Shown here: positions 26,434-34,985 of the stretch, in pieces
How the letters are laid out: each line of letters opens with the position of its first letter
Numbering within the stretch: the first letter of the stretch is position 1
Source: CAVZMO01 sp963776195
GTDB taxonomy: Bacteria > Nitrospirota > Thermodesulfovibrionia > Thermodesulfovibrionales > SM23-35
Direction: 5' to 3'
Assembly: GCA_963776195.1 (NCBI GenBank)
Contig: CAVZMO010000014.1
Location: 124,001 to 188,000 of the forward strand
DNA length: 64,000 nt
Translations under genes and position numbers: made by a program
The notes under the pieces: generated by a model
Databases searched by the model: none
What the model was told of the DNA's origin: nothing
What the model saw: only the letters and a program-made list of their open reading frames with translations

Positions 26434-28009
26434 ATGTCACTCAAGAAAAAAATAACTCTCAGCTTTCTCATCAGCGTATTCATTATCGTATTGCTCGCCG
26501 CGTTTGAATATATAAACTTCATTGAAATCAAAAAGGAAATACGGGTTATCGAGTTTACCGACACCGTAAGAAACAAATCTCTCCAGATCAGAAGACACGA
26601 GAAAAACTATTTTCTAAAGTATTCAAAGGCAAAAGAAGAGTCAGAGGCCGTCCATAAATATCTCTATGAACTGAACAGCATCATGAACGAGGGCTCTTTC
26701 GCCGATAGGGTCCTTGTGCGCGATCTGAAGGCCAGTATCAAGGAATATGAGCAAAATTTCAACACGATAGAATTGCTTGCGAGAGATCTGTCGGGTGAAT
26801 TTGAGGAGATAAAGACCTCTCATTCGAAATGGAGCGAATTGTTTCCTCTTATTGAAGCGATTTTAATAGAGCATCCTCTCCAGGGGATTGCATTGCTTGA
26901 AAAGTCATTTTCGCTGCCGGCAGAAAACAGCCTCATGTCGGGACTGAAAGAACTCGACTCCCATATAGACACGCTCAGAAAAAACGGAGAAGATATTCTT
27001 ACCATCTCCGAAGAACTTGACAGAAACGCAAGGGAACAGGTGGAGAAGACGATTCGAATGATCACAATTCGCAATCTTTATATTTTTGCCTCTCTTTTTT
27101 ATTACGGGGGTGGGAACAATAATTTTTTTTAACAGAGATGTTGTGAAGCGGCTTAAAGCTTTAATCGAGGTCGTGGAAAAAACGGGAAAAGGCAGTTTCT
27201 CAAAGGTGGCCCTTACTCAGGGAAAATGGAGCGGCAATGACGAGGTGGTGACTTTGATCGAAAAGTTCAATGAAATGGAAGAACAGCTTGCCCAAAGGGA
27301 AGAGGAACTGGAGAAAAAAAATAAGGAACTTTTCCAGAACAAAAAACTGGCTGCCATCGGGACATTGGCGTCCGGAGTAGCCCATGAGCTGAACAACCCT
27401 CTCAACAACATCTACATTTCCACGCAGGTATTGGCCAGTGAAGTGGGAGACGCCTGTCCTTCAAGCATAAAGGAGGTTGTGACCGATATTCGGAGTCAGA
27501 CGCTCAGGGTGAAGGGCATCGTGGGTGATCTGCTCGAGTTTGCCCGTGGGAGAAAGCCGCAGATGCAAGAGACGGATTTATGCGAGCTCATTGCCAATGC
27601 GTATAAACTTATCGGCAACTCCATCAATGCGGAAAAAGTGAGGTTCATGCTGGATTCCAGCGCCAGCCGGGTAGCTGTTCATGCAGACCCTGAACTGATG
27701 GAACGGGCTTTTATCAACCTGTTTACGAATGCTGTTGATGCCATGTCGGGAGAGGGCAATTTAACGGTAAAGGTAATAGGGGGAGAGGACTTTGTAACGA
27801 TAAAAGTGTCGGATACGGGAAAGGGAATGTCAGGCGAAGCCATGGAAAAGATCTTCGAACCTTTCTATACGACAAAGGATAAAGGCACGGGCCTCGGACT
27901 CGCCATTGTCTTTAAAATAATAAATAAACATAACGGAAGGATAACTATTCAAAGTGAAGAAGGTAAAGGCACCACATTTACCATTACCCTTCCGAAAGGT
28001 TCGGAATAA
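26434..28009 (+). CDS. Membrane sensor histidine kinase 2 (one frameshift)
   Basis: About 525 aa after repair. Helix 1 (ITLSFLISVFIIVLLAAF, about 7-24) and helix 2 (LYIFASLFITGVGTIIFF) enclose a helical sensor with LQIRRHEKNYFLKYSK, the same RR-x-EKN-[FY]-FL motif as kinase 1. A HAMP linker (NRDVVKRLKALIEVVEKTGKG) and a coiled coil (EEQLAQREEELEKKNKELFQ) lead to the H-box VAHELNNPLNNIYI and an HATPase with NLFTNAVDAM, DTGKGMSGEA and GTGLGLAIV. The frame shifts in a T run at 27095-27100; removing one T joins both halves. ATG 26434 is favoured because the upstream open frame lies in the usp gene. The kinase is directly followed by NtrC2. Confidence 0.86.
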
Positions 28010-28011
28010 GT

Positions 28012-29379
28012 ATGGGTTTTAAGATATTGATAGCAGAGGATGAAGAGATAACGTTAAAGCATCTCCTTTCTACTCTGAAGAAAGAGGGGTACGAAGTATC
28101 CGGTGTCGGTGACGGACGTATGGCTCTTGAAAGCATGGAAAAAGAGGATTTCGATCTCCTCATCGCTGATATAAAGATGCCGGCGCTCACCGGGATAGAC
28201 CTCCTGGAGAAAATTAAAGAGAAGGACCTCGAAATAGAGGTAATAATCATGACCGGCTACGGCAGCATCGATTCCGCCGTGGGCGCCATGAAAAAGGGCG
28301 CCTATGATTATATTACGAAACCCTTTGACCTTGACGAACTGCTTTTAAAAGTCAGGAAAATCTTTGAAGAGAAAGCTCTGAAGAAAGAAATCATAGCGTT
28401 AAAGACATCTTTGGGGACGAACAAAAAGATCTCCGGTATCGCTAAGAGTGAAAACATGAAGAAGATTTTCGACCTTATAGGGAACATCAGCGACTCCGAT
28501 TGCGACGTTCTCTTGACCGGAGAAAGCGGTGTCGGCAAAAGCCTTATTGCCAGACTGATCCATTCGATCAGCCGAAGAAAAGAGAGATCCTTCCTTTCAA
28601 TAAACTGCGCCACCTTCACGGAGAATCTCCTCACCAGTGAATTGTTCGGTCATGAAAGAGGGGCATTTACCGGGGCAATCACCGCGAAGCAGGGGCTCCT
28701 GGAAATCGCTGATACCGGCACCGTTTTTCTTGATGAGATTTCAGAAATATCCACGAGTCTGCAGGCTAAATTGCTTCACGTGATAGAAGAGGGCGAATTT
28801 TTCAGGGTCGGCGGTACAAAGCCGATAAAGGTCGATGTGAGGTTTATCGCTGCTACCAACCAGAACATAAATGCCCTCATGTCCCAGGGGAAATTCAGAG
28901 AGGACCTGTATTACCGTTTGAATGTAATGGAAATATACGTCCCGCCTTTAAGGGAGCGGAGGGAGGACATCGAACCTCTCAGCAAATATTTTCTCCAAAA
29001 GCATCTTCCGAAATCCAATAAAAAAATTTCAGGTTTTACTCCGGCAGCGCTTGATATTTTATGTGGCTATAGTTTTCCGGGCAATGTCAGGGAACTGGAA
29101 AATATCGTGGAAAGGGCGATAATTCTTGAAAAAGGCCCCCGTATTACAGACGAGAGTCTGCCTCAGAACTTGCAATTGTTCTCTGTTGAAACGCTTTTAC
29201 CGGGTAAGATCAAATCGATAGATGTGCTGAACAGAGAATATGCTGAAAAGGTAGTTGAAATGCTTGGCGGTAATAAATCAAAGGCCGCGGACATCCTGGG
29301 CATATCAAGAACGAGCCTCTGGAGAATTCTCAAAGAAGACCAGCGTTCACCAGTGTTCAAAACTGAAACAGCAGATTAA
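28012..29379 (+). CDS. Sigma-54-dependent response regulator (NtrC family), NtrC2
   Basis: A 455-aa regulator, second of the window. Receiver: acidic residues Glu9-Asp10, phospho-acceptor Asp53 (LLIADIKMP), Lys in YITKPFDL. AAA+ domain: Walker A GESGVGKS, FGHERGAFTGAITA (sigma-54 contact), Walker B GTVFLDEISEIS, FRVGGT, NVRELENIVERAI. C-terminal Fis-type helix-turn-helix: NKSKAADILGISRTSLWRIL. It starts 2 bases after the kinase 2 stop. The next transcription unit begins with a good -24/-12 element (29424), the obvious candidate target. No full copy of the 16-bp site seen near NtrC1 targets occurs there, which suggests that NtrC2 reads another sequence. Confidence 0.92.
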   Translation: MGFKILIAEDEEITLKHLLSTLKKEGYEVSGVGDGRMALESMEKEDFDLLIADIKMPALTGIDLLEKIKEKDLEIEVIIMTGYGSIDSAVGAMKKGAYDYITKPFDLDELLLKVRKIFEEKALKKEIIALKTSLGTNKKISGIAKSENMKKIFDLIGNISDSDCDVLLTGESGVGKSLIARLIHSISRRKERSFLSINCATFTENLLTSELFGHERGAFTGAITAKQGLLEIADTGTVFLDEISEISTSLQAKLLHVIEEGEFFRVGGTKPIKVDVRFIAATNQNINALMSQGKFREDLYYRLNVMEIYVPPLRERREDIEPLSKYFLQKHLPKSNKKISGFTPAALDILCGYSFPGNVRELENIVERAIILEKGPRITDESLPQNLQLFSVETLLPGKIKSIDVLNREYAEKVVEMLGGNKSKAADILGISRTSLWRILKEDQRSPVFKTETAD

Positions 29380-29423
29380 CCCTCCGAAGTTACTTTATCC
29401 TTCCAAATCAATAACTTAGCATC

Positions 29424-29439
29424 AGGCACCTTTGTTGCT
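29424..29439 (+). promoter_or_regulatory. Candidate sigma-54 promoter of the Usp/TauE operon 2
   Basis: AGGCAC-CTTTG-TTGCT: matches GGCAC-N5-TTGC[AT] exactly; only the first base differs from consensus. 40 bases before the start codon at 29479, the same distance as at the two upstream promoters. Confidence 0.7.
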
Positions 29440-29478
29440 CTCCTGTCTGTAGATTACGACAAGGAGGCAAGAACAAAT

Positions 29479-29973
29479 ATGAAGAAAAAGCTTTTATTCG
29501 TCACCTATTTCGATGAGCGCCCCGATGAAGGTCTCTCATATGTCATTGAACTCGCAAAGGTGATGAATGAAGATCTGATGATTTTTCTACTCAGGAAGCG
29601 GATGCTTTCCGGAAAAGTCGACGATCTGATGACCGCAGTCACCTTTGCAGAAGCCAACGAACCTGAAACAGCGAGACGGACAGTTGCTGAAGAGCATAAA
29701 AAATCAGATGCGAATCTTGACCGGAAACTCGTCGGTATTTTCGGAATGTGCCGGGAATCAGGGATTAGGGTTGATGTCTATTCTTCGAGGGCGGACGCCG
29801 TTTCGTCTATAGAAGAGTATTTTAAGCACAGAAATGGAATCGATATAGTCCTGCTGGGCCCGAATATCACCGACTACAGTAATCTTACCCAAAGAAAACT
29901 GAAAAGGCTTTCAGATACAGTCGCAAGGCCGATAGTCACCATAGCCAGACAGGCATCTGCCGCATCAATTTAA
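29479..29973 (+). CDS. Usp-like protein with embedded AVTFAE module
   Basis: A 164-aa soluble protein. It opens with a Usp/HUP-like strand-helix-strand (KKLLFVTYFDERPDEGLSYVIELAK ... DLMIFLLRKRM), then carries the shared module at about 45-72 (GKVDDLMTAVTFAEANEPET, ARRTVAEEHK), then returns to the alpha-beta fold (VGIFGMCRESGIRVDVYSS, IDIVLLGPNITDYSNLTQRKLKRL, RPIVTIA). Thus the module is internal here but N-terminal at 23598 and almost the whole protein at 20988. No UspA ATP loop is visible. AAGGAGG precedes ATG 29479. First gene of operon 2. Confidence 0.68.
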   Translation: MKKKLLFVTYFDERPDEGLSYVIELAKVMNEDLMIFLLRKRMLSGKVDDLMTAVTFAEANEPETARRTVAEEHKKSDANLDRKLVGIFGMCRESGIRVDVYSSRADAVSSIEEYFKHRNGIDIVLLGPNITDYSNLTQRKLKRLSDTVARPIVTIARQASAASI

Positions 29974-29992
29974 GAAAAGGAGGGGAATTTTT

Positions 29993-30910
29993 ATGTATCT
30001 TTACCTGCCGGTTGCACTGACCAGTATTAACATTTTGATCCCCGTTGGTCTTGGTCTGGTTGTCGGCCTTCTATCAGGCCTCTTTGGAGTAGGAGGGGGA
30101 TTTTTGATGACGCCGATTTTGATCATGTTCGGCATTCCGTCTACGGTTGCGGCTGCCACGGACTCAAACCAGATCGTCGCTGCCTCAGTTTCCGGTACAT
30201 ATGCACACTGGAGAGTCGGCAACGTCGATTTCAAGATGGGGCTTTATCTTCTTCTGGGAGGATTTTTCGGAGGACTTCTCGGCGTTGAAGGAATAAAGAT
30301 TCTCAGGGCGATGGGGAATGCGGATTTTGTGATCAAGATAACCTACGTCCTGATGCTCGGCATCATAGGAGCGTATATGTTCATCGAGAGCCTTCAGAGT
30401 ATGCGGAAAAGAAACCCGGAAGAGGCCAAGGAAGAAAAAGATTCTAGAGTTGCAATGTTGCTTAGGTCTCTGCCTTTACAGACACATTTCGAAAAGTCAG
30501 GGGTCACTCATTCCGCCTTGGTACCCATAATTCTCGGGGGTTTTGTGGGGGTACTTGCAGCAATAATGGGTGTTGGCGGCGGTTTCCTGATGGTGCCCGT
30601 GATGTTTTATATATTGAAGATGCCCATGCATGTGATCGTAGGCACAAGCCTTTTTCAGATTCTCTTTACCTGTATTGAGGTCACGTTTCTCCAATCTTAT
30701 GCAAACCATACAGTCGATTTTATTCTTGCCGTACTGTTGCTGCTGGGATCGACCGTGGGGGCCCAGGTCGGCGCGGTCTTTGGTCGTAAATTAAAGGGGG
30801 ACCAGCTCAAAATTCTTCTGGCGGTAATAGTTCTCGCCGTTACCGTAAAAATAGTCTTTGAACTGACATTAAGTCCGTCATTACTTTTATCACAAGGAGG
30901 GGGTCACTAA
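29993..30910 (+). CDS. TauE/SafE family anion exporter 2
   Basis: A 305-aa permease with about eight membrane helices, intact in one frame. The two family repeats show GLVVGLLSGLFGVGGGFLMTP (about 22-42) and VGVLAAIMGVGGGFLMVPVMF (about 180-200), with the conserved G[VI]GGGFLM[TV]P core in each. Between them lies a charged loop (RKRNPEEAKEEKDS). AAAGGAGGGG precedes ATG 29993. Its TAA overlaps the ATG of the TIGR02186 gene by one base. The TauE-TIGR02186 pair is a recurring arrangement in other bacteria. Substrate unknown; sulfur oxyanion export is the usual assumption. Confidence 0.88.
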   Translation: MYLYLPVALTSINILIPVGLGLVVGLLSGLFGVGGGFLMTPILIMFGIPSTVAAATDSNQIVAASVSGTYAHWRVGNVDFKMGLYLLLGGFFGGLLGVEGIKILRAMGNADFVIKITYVLMLGIIGAYMFIESLQSMRKRNPEEAKEEKDSRVAMLLRSLPLQTHFEKSGVTHSALVPIILGGFVGVLAAIMGVGGGFLMVPVMFYILKMPMHVIVGTSLFQILFTCIEVTFLQSYANHTVDFILAVLLLLGSTVGAQVGAVFGRKLKGDQLKILLAVIVLAVTVKIVFELTLSPSLLLSQGGGH

Positions 30911-31698
30911 TGAAACATCAGAGTTCGGCAAACAAATTATTTCTCATTTTTCAAGTGTCGGTTGTATGTCTTCTGCTGTTGACGAACACGGCATCCGCGC
31001 AATTGACGGCAAAGGCAAATCACGATCACATAACGGTGGATTTTTTCTATCACGGAAGTACCGTCAGTGTGCGAGGCATGTCGGACCCGGATACCGATCT
31101 CATTATCAAGCTGACATCAGCGGACGGCCATCAAACCCTTCGGAAGAAAGGAAAGGTGGGAGGGGTTTTATGGATGAATGTAGGGGAGCTTCAGATCGAG
31201 GATGCCCCGAATGTCTATTTTCTCCATAGTACCCGGAGTGTTGAAGACATACTAAGCAGGGACGAGATAAATAAATTCATCCTCGGTTATCCGGCCCTCG
31301 GAAGCCATGTAAAAATGAATGCGTCGGATGGAGGAGAAAGGGCGAAGTGGTTTAATGAATTCGTGAAGTTCAAGGAATCTTCGAACCTTTATGCTGCTTC
31401 TACCGGGAAGATATCCATGACGGAGAAGAACGGCGTACAAAACTATTACATATTGACTCAGTGGCCTTACCAGGCCCCTCCGGGAAATTATACGGTCACT
31501 GTATATGCGGTAAAGGACAAAAAAGTGGTCGAGACCGCAACATCAGGTGTACTTGTCGAACAGGTCGGCGGGGTGAAAGCGTTTGCCGATATGGCGAAAA
31601 ATAATGCAGCCGTGTATGGAATCATATCCATTCTTGCCGCGTTGAGCGCGGGGTTTGGTGTGGGGCTGGTTTTCAGAAAAAGCGGAGGTGCTCATTAG
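30910..31698 (+). CDS. TIGR02186-family (PF09608-type) membrane-anchored protein
   Basis: A 262-aa protein with an N-terminal signal (FLIFQVSVVCLLLLTNTASA, cleavage near SAQ), a periplasmic domain of about 200 residues (DHITVDFFYHGSTVSVRG, TDLIIKLTSADGHQTLRKKG, VLWMNVGEL, PNVYFLHSTRS, YILTQWPYQAPPGNYTVTVYAV) and a C-terminal membrane helix (VYGIISILAALSAGFGVGLVF). This is the layout of the TIGR02186 family, which is normally encoded beside a TauE/SafE exporter, as here. It probably serves that exporter on the periplasmic side; no activity is established. It overlaps the exporter gene by one base. Confidence 0.8.
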   Translation: MKHQSSANKLFLIFQVSVVCLLLLTNTASAQLTAKANHDHITVDFFYHGSTVSVRGMSDPDTDLIIKLTSADGHQTLRKKGKVGGVLWMNVGELQIEDAPNVYFLHSTRSVEDILSRDEINKFILGYPALGSHVKMNASDGGERAKWFNEFVKFKESSNLYAASTGKISMTEKNGVQNYYILTQWPYQAPPGNYTVTVYAVKDKKVVETATSGVLVEQVGGVKAFADMAKNNAAVYGIISILAALSAGFGVGLVFRKSGGAH

Positions 31699-31699
31699 T

Positions 31700-32563
31700 A
31701 TGTACAAGGACATAGTAATAGCTTACGATGATTCTGAATTCAGCAAGGCAGCGCTGCTGGAATCGTCACATTGGATAATCAGACACGGAGGGAAAGCGAT
31801 ACTCGTCTATTCGGTCTTCTTTGACGAGGAAGAATTTGTTATTGATCCGGGTCAGAGGGAAAAACGTTTTGCATTAGGCAAAAAAACATGCTATCAAATG
31901 CGGGAGAAGGTATCAGCAGAGTTTGGTCTGAACGGAAATCTGGAAGCGTTAATCTGTGAAGGTGAACCCCATGATGTCCTGGTAGACGTTGCGACCGCAA
32001 GACATGCGGACCTCATTGCCATTGGCACTCATGGGAGAAAAGGTTTAAAGAAACTGTTCCTCGGCAGCGTTACTTCGAGGGTCATTGTGAGCTCACCATG
32101 TGATGTGTTGGTAGTTAAAAAACCCTGTGAAAAATGTACCGGAAAATACGAGTCCATTCTGCTTTCATTTGATGGATCGGACTTTAGTAAGAAAGCCCTT
32201 GAACAAGCGTGCGAGTTATCCAAGATTGATGGGTCGGAGATGACCGCTATCTATGTGATACCACGATATGAAGAAATGATCGAATTTTTTGCATCGAGCT
32301 TCATAAAAGAAAATCTTCACCGCGAGGCAGGGAAGATTATGGAGGAGGCAAAAGCGATAGCTATGAATCACGGTTTAAGAATTAATGCCGAAATAGCGGA
32401 GGGAGATGAGGCGGATAAGATCATAGAGACAGCGAATAGGCTGCGAAACGATCTGATCATTAGGGGTACTCACGGATGGACGGGTGTAAATAAGGCCATT
32501 ATAGGGAGTATCGCGGAAAGGGTCATTATCAACGCTCCCTGTCCTGTATTGGTCGTGAAATGA
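31700..32563 (+). CDS. Tandem universal stress protein
   Basis: A 287-aa double UspA protein. Domain 1: MYKDIVIAYDDSEFSKAALLE ... DLIAIGTHGRKGLKKLFLGSVTSRVIVSSPCDVLVVK. Domain 2 starts after a short linker with two cysteines (KPCEKCTGKY): ESILLSFDGSDFSKKALEQA ... DLIIRGTHGWTGVNKAIIGSIAERVIINAPCPVLVVK. Both ATP loops are present (GTHGRKG...GS and GTHGWTG...GS). GGAGG lies 13 bases before ATG 31700; the frame is open upstream but lies inside the previous gene. Part of operon 2. Confidence 0.87.
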   Translation: MYKDIVIAYDDSEFSKAALLESSHWIIRHGGKAILVYSVFFDEEEFVIDPGQREKRFALGKKTCYQMREKVSAEFGLNGNLEALICEGEPHDVLVDVATARHADLIAIGTHGRKGLKKLFLGSVTSRVIVSSPCDVLVVKKPCEKCTGKYESILLSFDGSDFSKKALEQACELSKIDGSEMTAIYVIPRYEEMIEFFASSFIKENLHREAGKIMEEAKAIAMNHGLRINAEIAEGDEADKIIETANRLRNDLIIRGTHGWTGVNKAIIGSIAERVIINAPCPVLVVK

Positions 32564-32577
32564 AAGGAGAGAACGAC

Positions 32578-33099
32578 ATGAATGATTACAGAAAAGTGCT
32601 TATCGCGGTAAACGGGTCCAAAGATGTCCTCGTTCAGGGTTTGAGACTTTTGGGGAGCGAGAAATGCAGTGTTACCGTCGTCAAGGTGAATCCCTCTTAT
32701 GAGGGAGACCTCAGCCTGACAGGGGTAAGAAATATCGGTCACGTTTTGGACGGAGATTCGGACAGGATTGTTTCCGAAATAGAAGAGATCGCAAAATCCG
32801 AGGGTGTTTCTGTGCATGTGCGGATCGAAGTAGGCGACATCGACAAGAAGATTGTAGAGGCGGCCGAGGAGGAAAACAGCGATCTCATTATAATGGGATC
32901 AGGCAGCCAAAACAGCATCAAGAAACTCTTGTTAGGAAGCATACTGGATGAGGTTACACGTCAGGCCCCCTGTCCGGTTCTTGCCGTGAATGCCGAAAAA
33001 ATGTCACACGTAAGCAAGTTCTATCACCTGCAAAGATACCGTGAACACAGAGAACAAAAACAACGGGGCCTCGTGACCTTGAGCCCTCGCTTTTACTAG
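32578..33099 (+). CDS. Universal stress protein, single domain
   Basis: A 173-aa UspA-like protein, last gene of operon 2. YRKVLIAVNGSKDVLVQGLRL opens the domain; DLIIMGSGSQNSIKKLLLGSILDEVTRQAPCPVLAV carries the ATP-loop region, with GSGSQNS in place of the usual GxHGxxG, so binding may be weakened. The middle stretch NPSYEGDLSLTGVRNIGHVLD parallels RYEGDLSAVWVNNIRESM of the tandem Usp at 25554, showing that the two operons share ancestry. The basic tail (YHLQRYREHREQKQRG) is extra. ATG 32578 has AAAGGAG upstream. Confidence 0.85.
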   Translation: MNDYRKVLIAVNGSKDVLVQGLRLLGSEKCSVTVVKVNPSYEGDLSLTGVRNIGHVLDGDSDRIVSEIEEIAKSEGVSVHVRIEVGDIDKKIVEAAEEENSDLIIMGSGSQNSIKKLLLGSILDEVTRQAPCPVLAVNAEKMSHVSKFYHLQRYREHREQKQRGLVTLSPRFY

Positions 33100-33144
33100 C
33101 ATTTCTTAATTACTCATAAGTGTATAAGCAGGAATACATAACCG

Positions 33145-33195
33145 TCATTCCCGCGGAAGTGGATCGTTTTAAGCGACACGCTCCCGCGGGGATGA
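33145..33195. repeat. Inverted repeat, intergenic
   Basis: TCATTCCCGCGG at 33145-33156 pairs with CCCGCGGGGATGA at 33183-33195, with one mismatch. It looks like a dispersed palindromic intergenic element and may also stop transcription after the usp operon. Confidence 0.5.
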
Positions 33196-33257
33196 TAGAA
33201 AGACACTGGATCCTCTGCGAGTCGGAGACCGGTCAGGCCCGGCAGTTACAATTTTTT

Positions 33258-33530
33258 TTAATTCTTAAACTCTAATCCCACTTTATACGTAGCATTGCCC
33301 GTATTGCTGCACCAGCGAACTACGGCAGTTATTGCATTGCTCATGAGACTGCTCTTTATCACTATCTCTTGACCTTCTTGACATGGCTGATGCGTTATCA
33401 TGCATAATCCGGAGTAGCTGAAATCGTGAAGCAATCCCGTTGAAACTTTATCAGCAATATGAGGTGTAAAGGAATACTCAATTATTTGGTAGAAATCGCA
33501 CCTTGAAAACTTTCTTTTCCCCGATTCCAT
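33258..33530 (-). CDS. PilZ domain protein
   Basis: A 90-aa single PilZ domain. The N-terminal c-di-GMP motif is altered (KRKFSRC, with Cys or Phe where RxxxR has its second Arg), while DFSYSGLCMI fits the [DN]xSxxG motif and VVRWCSNTGNATYKVGLEF matches the domain end. c-di-GMP binding is therefore less certain than for the protein at 9655. It is monocistronic, minus strand, with a short run of degenerate intergenic DNA on either side. Confidence 0.75.
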   Translation of the reverse strand: MESGKRKFSRCDFYQIIEYSFTPHIADKVSTGLLHDFSYSGLCMITHQPCQEGQEIVIKSSLMSNAITAVVRWCSNTGNATYKVGLEFKN

Positions 33531-33670
33531 CTTGTTTCCTTAACGGACGGCTATTTCTTTAATATCAAAAAATTCTGATGTGCCTGTGATCTCAAATCCT
33601 ATCTATTGTGGTTTTGAAATTATTTATCGTATCCGGCAATTAAAAAATCTTGCCACTATTGTCTGCCCGG

Positions 33671-34925
33671 CTACTGATAAACAGTCGACGCTATTTTCGC
33701 GGTCAGGTCGCCGAGCATGTTCGTATAGCTTCCCATCTCATTGTCATACCATCCGTAGATTACCGCCTGCGTGATCGGTATCTCCAGATGTTCCGGAAGC
33801 TGCTTCAGCAGGTCAGACAGGCAGTTTCGAAAATTTAGAAAGCTCCAGGGTTGCAAAGGCGGTTCTCGTGTGGGTTTCATGGCCTTCAATAATTGTGGCA
33901 GGGCCGAAGTGGCCGACAATGTCTGAAGATACATTCTGCTCGTCGGTATACTTGATATACCCTCTCTTTTCCTTCTCTTCGGCATCGCGATAAATATTAT
34001 TGATAAGGGTCCTGTTGATTGCGGGCACTCCTACTTCATCGCAGAAGGTCACTACCAGGATGATCAAAGAGCCTGCGGAGGTGGGGATACGCACCGATTC
34101 AGCGCTGAACCCTATCTGGTTCATCTCGGGTATTACGAGACCCAGCGTCTTTGCGGCGCCGGTCGTGGTCAAAATGATGTTATTCATGATGCTTCTGTTT
34201 TTCCGTAGATCAGTTGCACCTTGCTTCGGAAGTCTGTCCAGCACCTCTTGTGTGCCGGTGGCGGCATGCACCGTTGCCATGGAGGCGTTCAGTATCTTCT
34301 TCGGACCGAAGTAATCCAGCAACGGCTTGATCATGTAAGCAAGACAGGTGGTTGTACAGGAGGCGGCTGAGATGACACGGTGTTTGAGGGGATCATACTT
34401 ATCATCGTTTATGCCTATTACTATTGTTGTTGAATCGTCGGGTATGGCATGGCCTTTTTCCTTGATCTTGAACGGAGCGGAGACGATCACTTTCTCGGCG
34501 CCTGCTTCGAGATGGCCGCGCGCAGCGCCTTCCTTTGAATCCGGAGGGGTTGTCGGGTCTTTAAACTTTCCGGTGGCTTCAACGACCACTTTTGCCCCGT
34601 AATCCTTCCAGGGAATATTTCTCGGGTTGCGTGATTCCCTGAGGATGGTAACAGGGACGCCGTCTATTACCATGGTGCCTTTTTCTTCATCAATGTCTTC
34701 GATCACCTTTTTTGCCTTATATCCGTGGAGATATTGATGCAATGATCCGTAGGTTGAATCCTTTTCAATGTACAGGGCAACATCCTCCAGTTTTGTCCCG
34801 GCCTTTCTTCCGATATTCACAACAATCTCGGAGAAATATTTTCTGCCGATATGGTTCCAGAGAGTTAACTTGCCGATCCTGCCCAGACCATTGATTCCGA
34901 GGACAGGTTTTTTTTCTGAGATCAT
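33671..34925 (-). CDS. gap: Glyceraldehyde-3-phosphate dehydrogenase (C-terminal frameshift)
   Basis: A ~417-aa GAPDH of the long type. NAD(P)-binding NGLGRIGKLTLWNH, active-site cysteine in ISAASCTTTCLAYM, substrate motifs ATVHAATGTQEVLD and RIPTSAGSL, and the end WYDNEMGSYTNMLGDL. The frame shifts between about 33820 and 33860 (A/T runs after FATLEL); in the next frame SDLLKQLPEHLEIPITQAVI restores the family end at the TAG 33671-33673. Start at ATG 34925 (MISEKKPVLG) because GGAG is 8 bases upstream; an ATG eight codons earlier lacks a site. It lies 60 bases after the PEP/pyruvate-binding gene, probably one operon. Confidence 0.83.
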
Positions 34926-34985
34926 TTCTGTTTTTCTCCTTTCCGACATTTTTTTACATTCTTCATACTTATGTCCCTTGAATTA

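Noticed and set aside
27086..28009. Histidine kinase 2 as two proteins (sensor and catalytic parts)
   Set aside because: The two frames overlap at a T run and together give one normal membrane helix and kinase; a split system is less likely than an indel.
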